Assembly: GCA_046727435.1 (NCBI GenBank)
Contig: JBKPCR010000050.1
Location: 1-14,678 of the forward strand
Direction: 5' to 3'
From: CAVPRW01 sp046727435 [NCBI: bacterium]
GTDB taxonomy: Bacteria > Tectomicrobia > Entotheonellia > J063
DNA: 14,678 nucleotides
The translations under genes were made by a program, and so were the position numbers. The notes under the pieces are model-generated. The model was not told where the DNA came from, did not search any database, and saw only the letters and a list, made by a program, of their open reading frames with translations. Below, in pieces: positions 1 to 7,431 of the stretch. Positions within the stretch are counted from its first letter, which is position 1, and each line of letters begins with the position of its first letter.

Positions 1-179
1 ACGGCGGGCCGCGGCCCTAGCGCACATTTTCTCACCAGGCCACCTTATCGAGCTGACCGTACAGCCTGCTCCAGCGAGGAGACATTAAATAGCGAGCGGG
101 ACAACTCCCGTCTGATTGAGATCGAGATTATCGTACAGCCCACAAACACAAGAGTCCGTACAACCTGGGAGGAAGCCCA
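1..179. other. leader region upstream of the DUF1254 gene
   Basis: No gene is recognisable here. A short perfect hairpin (CGGGA, loop CAAC, TCCCG) lies at 97-110 and is not followed by a T run, so it is not a convincing terminator. The hexamer CGTACA, followed by (G/A)CC, occurs three times at about 58, 132 and 157, which could be chance or a weak operator array. The clear functional site is the ribosome binding site GGGAGG just before the ATG at 180. Confidence 0.4.
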
Positions 180-2270
180 ATGCCCTACTCACGCTTTTGC
201 ACATTCTTAGCGCTTCTGTGCGCGGTCCTCCTGCCGTCGCCGGCGGTCGGGGCGCGGCCCGTCACGGATCCTGCGGTCATCAAGGCTCTCGCGGCCGAAG
301 CATACCTGTGGGGTCTCGGTCCACAGTTCATCGAGCAAACCTCGAAATACAACACGATCATCGGCGCACCGTTTAACGCGCTGAAGTACGGGTCCGTTCC
401 TGCGGCCTGGAACAATGACGCCACCAATGCGGGCGACGCATCGGTTCTTTACGTCGTCGGATTCGTGAACTTCGACGAGACTCCCGAACTGGTCTTCACG
501 GTGCCGCCCTCGAGGAATCAGTACTACGTCGTTGCCTATTACGATGCTTACGCCAACACCATCGGAAGCATCGGCACGCGAACGACGCCTTCCGATGTCA
601 TGACGTCGTATCTTCTCGTCGGACCCAAATCTCCGTATGCCAAGAAGCAGACCGCGAAGATTCATGGCTACGAATACCCGGTGATGGCGTCCGACACCAA
701 TGTCAACTGGCTCCTGATTCGTATTCGCACCAACACGTTGATCGATGCTTCGAACCCGACGTCGGTGCCGAACGTCGACAAAGGCGTCGTGCAGAAATTC
801 GCGTTGAATTCCCTGCAGGAGTTCCAGACGAACGGTCATCAACCGGTCTACCCCGCAAGCTTCGTCCTGCCGCCGCCGACTCCCGAGCAGGTGATCCAAG
901 CCGCACCCTACAAGAACGCGCCGACCGACGCCGTCGTTTTCTTCAATCAGCTCGGCACTGCGGTGGCGACCAACCCGATACCCAACCGCGGCACCGGGTT
1001 ATCCGGCACGGCTTTGAATGATCTCCCCGCTTGGGTTGTTCCGCAGTACGGGGCCAAGACCATTTACCGCGTTCCCTCCTACGGCCAGAAGGCGATCCTC
1101 GATTCGTTCGCGCCGCTTGGCCTCACCAAGAACGGTTTCCGCATTCCGGCCGACTGGGGAATACCCCAGCTGCAGGCCCTGCAGGACGGTTATGAACAGG
1201 GGCAGCAGATTCTCGACGATTTCATCGCCAACGCCACCGCGGGCGCGGACACCAACTACTGGGGGATCGTGAACGATGTCGTCGGGACGTATCCGAACAA
1301 TGAGCTGGGATACCTTTTCCGCTCGTTGATCGTCGTGGAGGGCGGCGTCGCCAATGTCCCGCTCGACGGGGTGTATCCGACCGTGACCGCCAACCCCATG
1401 TCGTTCGATGGCAACCATACCTACACGCTCACGTTCACCCCGCCGACGTCCTCCAACCCGACGCTGCCGGTCGTGGAGCCGGTCGAAGGAATCTACCCGC
1501 CGATGGTCAGCGACAGCAGCGGCAACCCGAAAGGCTTCTGGTCGATCCACGTCTACGCAACGGATCCAACGGAAAGCACCGCCCCCTTCATCGCCCAAAC
1601 CAGTGTCCTGAACACCAGCTACTCGACTGCGGATACGCCCGTGCTCTCGGTGAATGCTGCGGCCGACACCATGACGGTGAGCGCTCCGAACTGGGGAACG
1701 CTCGTAGCGAGCACCCCCATCCTGTTCGGCGGGGACGCCACCGCTTACGGCTTGACGCCCAACACCGTCTACTACGTGGCAAGCGCACCTACCCCGAACG
1801 CTGACCACACGACGTACACCTTCCAGATCTCCGCGCAGTGGCTCCAGCAACTGTCGGCCGACGATGTCCCGATCCAGGACTCCGGCCAACCCGGGCCCGT
1901 CGTCGACCTGCGATCGCCCGCCGGCGCCGGCCCGCTCCACTACGGCATGGTCAAGCCGGTCACTCAGCTCGGATCGTCGCAACTGGCCGCCAACCAATTG
2001 GCCAGGAACGCCGACGGGTCGCTCACCTTGTGGTTCGGCCCAACGCTGCCTGCCGGTGCGGCGGCGTCGAACTGGATTCCGACGCCGTCCACAGCCTACT
2101 ACAGCACCCTCTACCCCAACACCCAGGTGAGCACGGCGTTCCAGCTGACGCTTCGCATGTACTACCCGACGCCCGGAAACGAGCCGCCATCGATCCTACC
2201 GTGCACTCAAGCGTGCCCTACCGTGTTGCCCGAGAGCTACATACCGCCGGCCGTCCAATTCGTCCAGTGA
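180..2270 (+). CDS. exported DUF1254/DUF1214 domain protein
   Basis: The protein has 696 residues. It starts at an ATG preceded by GGGAGG with about 7 nt spacing. An N-terminal signal peptide is visible: a hydrophobic run over residues 7-20 and a probable cleavage after VGA (residue 25), so the product should be periplasmic or secreted. Residues about 40-220 match DUF1254, with the conserved patch DAYANTIGSIGTRTT, then YLLVGP, and a later LLIRIRT segment. From about residue 355 (NYWGIVNDV) the DUF1214 domain begins and reaches FWSIHVY near residue 452. The second half of DUF1214 resumes only near residue 609 (NADGSLTLWFGP, then SNWIPTP, then LRMYYP). The 145 or so residues between these look like an inserted module. 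The biochemical role of the family is not established. The gene is not in an obvious operon, and an insertion sequence starts one base after its TGA. The call to the family is firm; the function is unknown. Confidence 0.92.
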   Translation: MPYSRFCTFLALLCAVLLPSPAVGARPVTDPAVIKALAAEAYLWGLGPQFIEQTSKYNTIIGAPFNALKYGSVPAAWNNDATNAGDASVLYVVGFVNFDETPELVFTVPPSRNQYYVVAYYDAYANTIGSIGTRTTPSDVMTSYLLVGPKSPYAKKQTAKIHGYEYPVMASDTNVNWLLIRIRTNTLIDASNPTSVPNVDKGVVQKFALNSLQEFQTNGHQPVYPASFVLPPPTPEQVIQAAPYKNAPTDAVVFFNQLGTAVATNPIPNRGTGLSGTALNDLPAWVVPQYGAKTIYRVPSYGQKAILDSFAPLGLTKNGFRIPADWGIPQLQALQDGYEQGQQILDDFIANATAGADTNYWGIVNDVVGTYPNNELGYLFRSLIVVEGGVANVPLDGVYPTVTANPMSFDGNHTYTLTFTPPTSSNPTLPVVEPVEGIYPPMVSDSSGNPKGFWSIHVYATDPTESTAPFIAQTSVLNTSYSTADTPVLSVNAAADTMTVSAPNWGTLVASTPILFGGDATAYGLTPNTVYYVASAPTPNADHTTYTFQISAQWLQQLSADDVPIQDSGQPGPVVDLRSPAGAGPLHYGMVKPVTQLGSSQLAANQLARNADGSLTLWFGPTLPAGAAASNWIPTPSTAYYSTLYPNTQVSTAFQLTLRMYYPTPGNEPPSILPCTQACPTVLPESYIPPAVQFVQ

Positions 2271-2271
2271 G

Positions 2272-2287
2272 GGTATTGTCTAAGTAA
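2272..2287 (+). repeat. left terminal inverted repeat of the IS1-family element
   Basis: The sequence GGTATTGTCTAAGTAA is matched by the reverse complement of 3047-3062 in 15 of 16 positions, with the mismatch at the tip. It begins one base after the stop codon of the DUF1254 gene. Confidence 0.85.
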
Positions 2288-2347
2288 CGATCCTCTGATA
2301 TGCTTCCCGATCGTATTCGTCGTCACCAGAGCGATCGGAGGGGAAGT

Positions 2348-3054
2348 ATGGACGCCTGTCCAAAATGTACGCATCCGCACGTGGTCAAGGCCGGCAAGGT
2401 CCGAGGCCAACAGCGCTGGCTCTGTCGGGGTTGTGGCTATCAGTTTACACGTTCCACGCCGCGCGGGAGACCGCCGTGGCAACAGTCGTTGGCCGTCTTT
2501 CTCTACTGTCACGGCGTCTCGATGAACGCCTTGGCGAAGATGTTCGGGGTGTGGACCAGCACGATCCTGACCTGGATTCGCCGCTATGCGGCTGACCACG
2601 CTGAAAAGCCCGCACCTAACGGGAAGGCGATCGTCCTCGAACTCGACGAGATGTGGCACTTCCTCAAAAAAAACGGCGCAAACTCTGGATCTGGAAGGCT
2701 CTGGATCGTGATACAGGCCGCCTCCTTGACTGGGAGTGTGGGCGTCGTGATGCGGCAACCCTGAAGACGCTGGTCGATCGCCTGGCCCAATGGGAGGTGA
2801 CATTCTACTGCACCGATCATTGGCCAGTATATGCCGCAGTGATCCCACCCGAGCGACTGGTCATGAGCAAAGCTCGGACGGATGGGATCGAGCGCAACCA
2901 TGGCCGCCAGCGGCATTGGTTTGGCCGCTTCAAACGGAAGTCGATCATTGTCTCCAAGGCCAAGGACATGGTGGCCCTCACCATGGCATTGTTTGCCCGG
3001 TTCCGGGTCAATGGAAACGTCGCGGAGATCTTCACACTCGAGATGATTACTTAG
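2348..3054 (+). CDS. IS1-family transposase (InsA/InsB made by -1 frameshift)
   Basis: The first frame starts at the ATG at 2348, which follows GGAGGGG; an ATG at 2300 lacks this site and reads the left end. It encodes an InsA-like part with a Cys-rich zinc finger (CPKC, then CRGC) and a helix-turn-helix around ALAKMFGVWTSTI. If read to its own stop, the frame ends at 2764. A run of eight A at 2666-2673 allows a -1 shift (A_AAA_AAA, then C) into the second frame, which gives the joined sequence WHFLKKKRRKLWIW. The fused InsAB protein carries the IS1 DDE residues: D in LELDEMW, D in YCTDHWPVY and E in GIERNHGR. Both frames are open, so the transposase looks intact and possibly active. Unshifted InsA would act as a DNA-binding repressor, as in classical IS1 (known for the family). 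Confidence 0.88.
2666..2673 (+). promoter_or_regulatory. slippery A8 run, programmed -1 frameshift site
   Basis: Eight consecutive A residues followed by C lie where the InsA frame must move one base back to enter the InsB frame. IS1 uses an A6C slippery site for the same purpose. After the shift the predicted protein is continuous across the first catalytic aspartate. Confidence 0.8.
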
Positions 3055-3062
3055 ACAATACT
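3047..3062 (-). repeat. right terminal inverted repeat of the IS1-family element
   Basis: This is the complement of the left repeat with one mismatch at the outer tip. The TAG stop of the transposase (3052-3054) lies within it, a compact arrangement usual for IS1 elements. Confidence 0.85.
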
Positions 3063-3605
3063 CTGCCCTAGAAAATCGATTCTAAGATGACCAGAAACGG
3101 GCGATACGATTTCGTCTCATCAGTACGACTAACTATTCCTCTGTGAGCCCTCAAATTAAGCAGTCTCTGACGCAGTGCCAGGCTACGACAGCTTCAGTAC
3201 GGTTTACTTATCATTATGAATGAATGGTCCTTCTCATATTGAGACGTGTTACGTATCGGTATATCGATCAATTAGACCTGAAAATCTTTGGCTCTCAGCC
3301 AATCGTCCCCTTCATGAGAGGATCTGTACTCTGGGAGGCGAGTGGCTGTTTATTCCCAGTCTCTCCCACAATGGCCTCGGCCACAGGCTCGGAAAGACCC
3401 ACGACCTATTCTGGCTGGCTCCTTACAGGCAGTACGGCTTCAGTGGGCTGGCGGTCCAGCGCTTGGATCCGATGAGTCGCAATGACGGCGGTGCGGGGGC
3501 CACGCATGATGCCAAGGGGCTGGCCGAGCCTTCGGCGTCAGATCTAACTCGGCCATGAGAGCCAGCACGGCGAGGTCGAGGACGCCCGCGAGATTGTCGG
3601 TATAT
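3063..3605. other. non-coding stretch between IS1 element and ComM fragment
   Basis: I recognise no gene here. A plus-strand open frame at 3220-3558 has no ribosome binding site and no familiar motif, and it overlaps the antisense of the ComM fragment region. The stretch is probably decayed DNA left by insertion and deletion events. Confidence 0.5.
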
Positions 3606-3797
3606 GACACCCTCCTCGAGTGGTTGGCGCAAGACCTCAAGGACATGGCGGCGAAACTCGGGCCATGCATCCAGGAAGCGCACGCCATGGTGGGCCAGCG
3701 ACACGTCACCCAGCATCGGCACGTGGCCACCACCGAACAACCTGACAGCCGAGATCGTATGATGGGGGAGCATTACAAGAGTTCGCACCAACCGTGA
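3606..3797 (-). pseudogene. fragment of a ComM/YifB-type Mg-chelatase-like ATPase
   Basis: The minus strand encodes about 64 residues with the central AAA+ signature of the ComM (YifB) family: PHHTIS, then [18 protein letters not shown], then [18 protein letters not shown]. Intact family members read APHHTISD..LIGGG..P.PGEVSLAH.GVLFLDELPEF. Here the Walker B region is [11 protein letters not shown], so the acidic residue after the aspartate is gone. The Walker A half, which should lie at higher coordinates, is absent, and the frame loses similarity after EEGV. ComM is a hexameric helicase that promotes branch migration in natural transformation (family knowledge). This copy can only be a relic. 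Confidence 0.75.
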
Positions 3798-3822
3798 CGA
3801 AGGCGAGAATCCACATGCCACC

Positions 3823-3862
3823 GCTCATGTGGCTCTATCTCAGCTCATGTGGCTCTATCTCA
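3823..3862 (+). repeat. perfect 20-bp tandem duplication
   Basis: The 20-mer GCTCATGTGGCTCTATCTCA occurs twice back to back at 3823-3842 and 3843-3862. It lies between the ComM fragment and the start of the IS4-type transposase remnant, so it may mark a junction or replication slippage. Confidence 0.9.
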
Positions 3863-3879
3863 CCATCTTGCTGTAGATC

Positions 3880-4638
3880 GCACATCGGCTACCTGCGTGG
3901 CCTTGGTGGAGGAATTGCAAACCGTGTCCCATGCGCTTGACGAGATTGTTGCAGGCTGACTGGTCCGGGCAAACACTCCTGGAGTTGGCCGTTCGCACCC
4001 TCTTTGTCTGGCAGCGGGACTATCTCATCATTGATGATACGGTGATTCCAAAGCCCTTTGCGACGGCAATCGAGGGCTGACGTGGGTCTTCTCCAGCCAG
4101 GAGCGCCGCTGTGTGTATGGCCTCTCCTTGGGGCTGCTGGGCTGGACGGATGGCACGATCCGCGCCCTTTGGGGCTGCGGCTCTGGCGCAAAGGTGGGCG
4201 CTTGAAGTATGAGTTGGCTTTGCGTTGCTCAGCTATACCCGCAATCGCCTGCGCTGCCGCCCTGCGCTTGTGCTGTTTGGTGCCTGGTATCCGTCCAGAC
4301 AGATCCTGAAGCGGCTTCGTGACTATGGGTGGTACTTTGTGTGTTGCCTCAAGAAAAACTGCCGGTTCAACGGGCAGGCAGTGCGCGCCTATCGCCGGCA
4401 TCCCTATCGGGCAGATATTGGCTGGCTGACGGTTGGCTTGAAAGTCTTGGTCGTCAGATACGGCGCCAAGTACTGGGCGACCAATAGGCTGAAATTACCA
4501 GCTGTGGAGGTGCGTCGGGTGTATCGTATGCGTGCACAGATAAAGAACGTCAACAGGGTGTACAAGGATCAACCGAGCTTAACCTGCTGTCAAGCATGCT
4601 CCGAGCGGGCTTAGCAGCCCCATATCATGTGCTGCCTA
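3880..4638 (+). pseudogene. IS4-type DDE transposase, 5' part of a decayed gene
   Basis: Similarity to an IS4-like transposase can be followed through several frames. It runs from RLTRLLQADWSGQTLLELAV (from 3934) through LIIDDTVIPKPF (first catalytic Asp) to a TGA at 4078. It then continues as WVFSSQERRCVYGLSL from 4083, LGLRLWRKGG before 4225, and a long frame from 4225. An in-frame TAG stands at 4612-4614, and similarity still goes on to the CTA leucine codon at 4636-4638. Catalytic residues are lost. The second Asp position reads LFGAWYPS, where D is expected before AWYPS. The IS4 signature Y-x2-R-x3-E-x6-K has Lys in place of Glu (YRMRAQIKNVNRVYK). The gene is cut at 4637-4638 by an IS630 element and resumes at 5802. 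The exact 5' end is uncertain. Confidence 0.8.
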
Positions 4639-4666
4639 GTGCATCTTTAACAATCTGGTTGTGCAA
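4639..4666 (+). repeat. terminal inverted repeat of the IS630 element, low-coordinate end
   Basis: It begins GTGCATCTTTAACAATCTGG and pairs with 5775-5802 read on the other strand (GTACATTTTTCACAAAGTAT), with about 20 of 28 positions matching. Confidence 0.8.
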
Positions 4667-5757
4667 TGGGATCAGTCAGTTCACACTGATAATAAGCACA
4701 GACCCGTTGCATGAGTTCAGTCATGGAGAGCAAGCGAGCAGGTTCCACCACGGCCCGTTTCCCATGCACCCACTTGGGTTCAATCGGATTGAGCCAGGGA
4801 CTTTTACTCGGGAGGTGGCAGACAATTAAGCGACAGCCTCCCTCCTGTTTGGCTTGACGGTTGTGGCTCTTGATCCATTCCTGCATCGCCTGGCTGACAT
4901 GCCAGGAGGCCTTGTCCCAGACGAGCACGAGAGCCCGTTTGCCCTGGGCTGCAAAGTATGTGGCAAGCCAGGCAAGAAAGGCGCAGGTGACCACGCTGAC
5001 GGGAGGCCCGTGGACAAAGCGTCACAGCATGTGGTTGATCGTGGGCACATAGAGCCCATAAGAGGCAATGGCTTTGCCTGCCGGGTCCTTGACAGGCACG
5101 GTTTGTTCCACGAGGCGGACAGGCTCGCCGTCGCTCCAAGCATGCATCTGGGGCTGGGCCTCACGACTCCACCAGACTTCATCTTCAAAGCGCAGGGCGA
5201 GGTCTGGATGGTGGGCGGCTATCCGGATCAGCCGATCGCGTGGCTTTTTTTAACGCGTAGGCGGGGTCCGGACTGACAATCCAGTGTTTAGCGCGTTTCC
5301 AGTTGACGTCCAAGCGGACGATGGCATCCAGCATCGTTGGCACAGAGAGGGTCGTGGGACTGAGACCCTGCTCGTGACAGGCCTCGGCCAGCAATTTGAG
5401 GGTCCAGACACTCGCCGGTTTGCCAAAGTTGCGGGGGCTTTGGTGCAGGAGCGCCCGCACGTGCTCCCGTTTCTCAGGGTTCAGCACGGGCTCAACGCTG
5501 ATGGGCACATTCGACCCCCGCTGCACACACGCCAGGCCCCGCTCGTCAAACGCGTGGATGACATTCCGCACCGTTTGCGGGGCACAGTGCAAGGCGGTGG
5601 CGATCGGCGCGGGTTTCTGGCCCGCAGCGCTAGCTAACACAATCTGGCAGCGGCGCACGCGGAAGGCATCGTGACTGCGCAGCCCAGCTTCAAGGGCTGC
5701 GCGCTCTTCGTCGGTGAAATGGTGAATCGATAGTGGTGGTTTCATAGCACAGAACAT
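4647..5757 (-). pseudogene. IS630-family transposase, frameshift and internal stop
   Basis: The N-terminal half (from 5757; an alternative ATG is at 5745) has the IS630 helix-turn-helix region, for example PAPIATALHCAPQTVRNVIHAF. At SPDPAYALKK a run of seven A (5245-5251) puts the reading frame out. With one A fewer the protein would continue as KKPRDRLIRIAAHHPD and into FEDEVWWSR, which bears the first catalytic Asp. After GLYVPTINHML there is an in-frame TGA (5022-5024), then the same frame goes on through VLVWDKASWHVS (second Asp) to PSKSPWLNPIEPKWVHGKR (the third acidic residue, in NPIEPKW). All catalytic residues remain, so the element is a young pseudogene. The A-run shift alone could be a natural frameshift site, but the TGA would still stop the protein. 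Confidence 0.85.
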
Positions 5758-5774
5758 ATCATCCAGAACACTAT

Positions 5775-5802
5775 TTGCCCAAATACTTTGTGAAAAATGT
5801 AC
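5775..5802 (-). repeat. terminal inverted repeat of the IS630 element, high-coordinate end
   Basis: This is the partner of 4639-4666. It lies next to the duplicated TA at 5803-5804 and upstream of the IS630 transposase start. Confidence 0.8.
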
Positions 5803-5944
5803 TAGTCGCGTTTAGTGTGGTGGAGCGCGAAAGACACGCTTGTGGTGTCCGTATCTACCAATGCAAGCGACGCCGCAATTTCCAGGTTTCCAGGGGCGCT
5901 CTGTCGTGCTCCCAGCTCTAGAGCGGTTGAGAAGCTCTGCGTAA
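5802..5944 (+). pseudogene. IS4-type DDE transposase, 3' part beyond the nested IS630
   Basis: Directly after the TA at 5803-5804 the interrupted transposase continues in phase: CTA GTC GCG TTT gives LVAF, then SVVERERHACGVRIYQCKRR. Near the end a further frame change is needed, after which PALERLRSSA and a TAA at 5942-5944 finish the protein. It joins the 5' part (3880-4638) across the IS630 element. Confidence 0.8.
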
Positions 5945-6149
5945 CCTCTGTACAAGGTTTTCAGAGCGAAACGTGCCCAATTCGGCAGAAGTAGGCATAA
6001 AGGTGAAATTTGTGTCCGAGCAGAGTCCATTAAGGGTACGGAGGCCTGGTGGAAATCCTTTTGTCGCTGGGGCCTGGCGGATGAGGCTTGTCAAGAGGGG
6101 TAAGATAAGGAGAGATGAAAGGGATTATTTTGCCCCCTGCCATCCTTCC
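5945..6149. other. intergenic stretch between transposase remnant and glycosyltransferase-like gene
   Basis: No gene or terminator is recognisable. The right inverted repeat of the IS4-type element should be within the first bases here, but I could not pair it with a left end. Confidence 0.4.
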
Positions 6150-7355
6150 CTATCTTTCCCGCCGCTCTAGGCGCTTAAGGATCTCCTGTGCGATAATTTT
6201 GTCGCTACCGATAATATAACCATTTTTTTCCAATGCTTGACGCAAAAGGGAAGGGTCAGTCTTCTGTGCTAACATTTCCTTGAGAACCACGGGGAAATTG
6301 TCAGGCACGGCCAAGCGCGCTAATCCCTTAGTAATAAGATCGTTTGAGAACTCGTCTGTAGTGAAATTGTAGTAGATTACCGGTTTGCCTATGAATGCCG
6401 CCTGAATCCCTACTGTTGACCTCCATGTCACCACAATAGCGGCTATGGATGCCAGTTCAACTGTAGTCAGCCCTGAGGCCGCCATCATGAATTGGCTGCT
6501 GGGAAAACGTGCTATTATGTCTCGCTCTACCTGGCCATCAGACCGAGGGTGTGGTGAGAAGATTACGGTAAGATTCGGATTGCTTGCAGCTTCCTTATGC
6601 ATCTCGAATGCAAAAGAATGCAATATTTCTTTGTAACCCTCTCCGTACTGTCCTGCAAAAAGTACTACGGTTTGTTGCGGTGATACGCCTTGACGCCGAA
6701 AGATGTCAGCAGGATTGATTTCATTAGCCGTGCGAATCCAATTCTCAACGGATGGCTGGCCCAACACCAGCACGGGTTCGATGCCTAAGGCGCGTAAGCT
6801 CTCCTTTATAGCTTCTGTTGGAACCCATACCTCATCAACGACCCTAGCTACCTTTACCACAATAGAATTAGCACTCGCTGGATCGAAAGAATCATAAAAG
6901 CCTACAGTAGGAATTCCAAGCTCTTTAAATCGAGTCGCCAATTGCTCTTGAATCTTTGAGGCGATCCCGAAAATGACGAGTTGTGGCTTTTCAACAACCA
7001 TCTGCTTCAACCAGTAATCGATCTTCCCAACATTGAACCGATCTGACAAGTGAGGCATCTCATCGATCTTGTCCGGGAAGGAGATTACATGAGGCTGATT
7101 TGCATTCTCCAAAAGACTTCGCGTCCATGGAGTCAAAGGCACCCAGATCACTTCAACCCCATGCGCATTCAGTATGGGTATCGTCGGAAGTATGCCTAGC
7201 GTCTCCCCCGCATCATAGACGACTACATGGATACGGTTATGCGGAATCTGTAATTGCGGACTAGGCGCCGCCGAGCAATGGGCGAAAGTTATCAGGCCTG
7301 CGATGAAACCGAGGATCCTCTTCAATACTAAATTTGGCAACTTGTCTCTCCCCAC
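6150..7355 (-). CDS. GT-B-fold glycosyltransferase/epimerase-like protein with N-terminal signal or anchor
   Basis: The protein has 401 residues from a GTG at 7355. A TTG five codons in, preceded by GGGGAG, is an equally good start. A hydrophobic stretch follows (ILGFIAGLITFAHCSAA, about residues 14-30). It may be a signal peptide or membrane anchor; the Cys is not in a good lipobox. The rest has two Rossmann-like halves. The first contains HVVVYDAGETLGILPTIPIL. The second starts near TVVLFAGQYGEGYKE and carries FSPHPRSDG and a C-terminal block (TTVELASIAAIVVTWRSTVG, then AAFIGKPVIYYN). Blocks of this kind are typical of capsule/teichoic-acid glycosyltransferases and of UDP-GlcNAc 2-epimerase-like folds. 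The substrate cannot be told. The gene is 76 bp downstream of the TPR half of the STAND gene, in the same direction. A catalytic GT-B enzyme behind a signal sequence is uncommon, so the protein may have another role. Confidence 0.7.
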   Translation of the reverse strand: MGRDKLPNLVLKRILGFIAGLITFAHCSAAPSPQLQIPHNRIHVVVYDAGETLGILPTIPILNAHGVEVIWVPLTPWTRSLLENANQPHVISFPDKIDEMPHLSDRFNVGKIDYWLKQMVVEKPQLVIFGIASKIQEQLATRFKELGIPTVGFYDSFDPASANSIVVKVARVVDEVWVPTEAIKESLRALGIEPVLVLGQPSVENWIRTANEINPADIFRRQGVSPQQTVVLFAGQYGEGYKEILHSFAFEMHKEAASNPNLTVIFSPHPRSDGQVERDIIARFPSSQFMMAASGLTTVELASIAAIVVTWRSTVGIQAAFIGKPVIYYNFTTDEFSNDLITKGLARLAVPDNFPVVLKEMLAQKTDPSLLRQALEKNGYIIGSDKIIAQEILKRLERRER

Positions 7356-7431
7356 TCTTCATCTCATATTCAGCAGAGCGCCGGGTATCACCAATAACCC
7401 TCAGGCTCATACCAGATAGGCCAAGGATAGG

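Larger units (their letters stand above)
2272..3062 (+). mobile_element. IS1-family insertion sequence
   Basis: This is a 0.79-kb element, close to the usual size of IS1. The terminal inverted repeats differ only at the outermost base: GGTATTGTCTAAGTAA at 2272-2287 and its complement at 3047-3062. It holds a two-frame transposase gene typical of IS1. The transposase stop codon lies inside the right repeat. No 8-9 bp target duplication can be seen: the left flank TCCAGTGAG does not match the right flank CTGCCCTAG. One side has therefore probably been changed by a deletion or rearrangement after insertion. Confidence 0.88.
4639..5802 (-). mobile_element. IS630-family insertion sequence nested in an older transposase gene
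   Basis: The element has imperfect terminal repeats at 4639-4666 and 5775-5802 (about 20 of 28 positions match) and is flanked by TA on both sides (4637-4638 and 5803-5804). A TA target duplication is the rule for IS630/Tc1-mariner elements. Removing the element and one TA joins the IS4-type transposase frame cleanly through a leucine codon, which confirms both borders. Its own transposase gene is on the minus strand and is inactive. Confidence 0.9.

Noticed and set aside
97-110. hairpin as a rho-independent terminator
   Set aside because: The stem has five pairs and no T run follows.
207-899. 230-codon minus-strand open frame
   Set aside because: It is a shadow of the DUF1254 gene with arginine-rich low-complexity sequence and no family match.
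999-1997. 332-codon open frame on the minus strand
   Set aside because: It is antisense to the well-supported DUF1254/DUF1214 gene, is rich in Arg/Gly/Val as expected for a GC-rich shadow frame, and has no recognisable motif.
3220-3558. 112-codon plus-strand open frame
   Set aside because: It has no ribosome binding site or known motif and lies in decayed DNA between element remnants.
4854-5637. plus-strand open frames of 117-140 codons
   Set aside because: They are antisense to the IS630 transposase, which is clearly recognisable on the minus strand.
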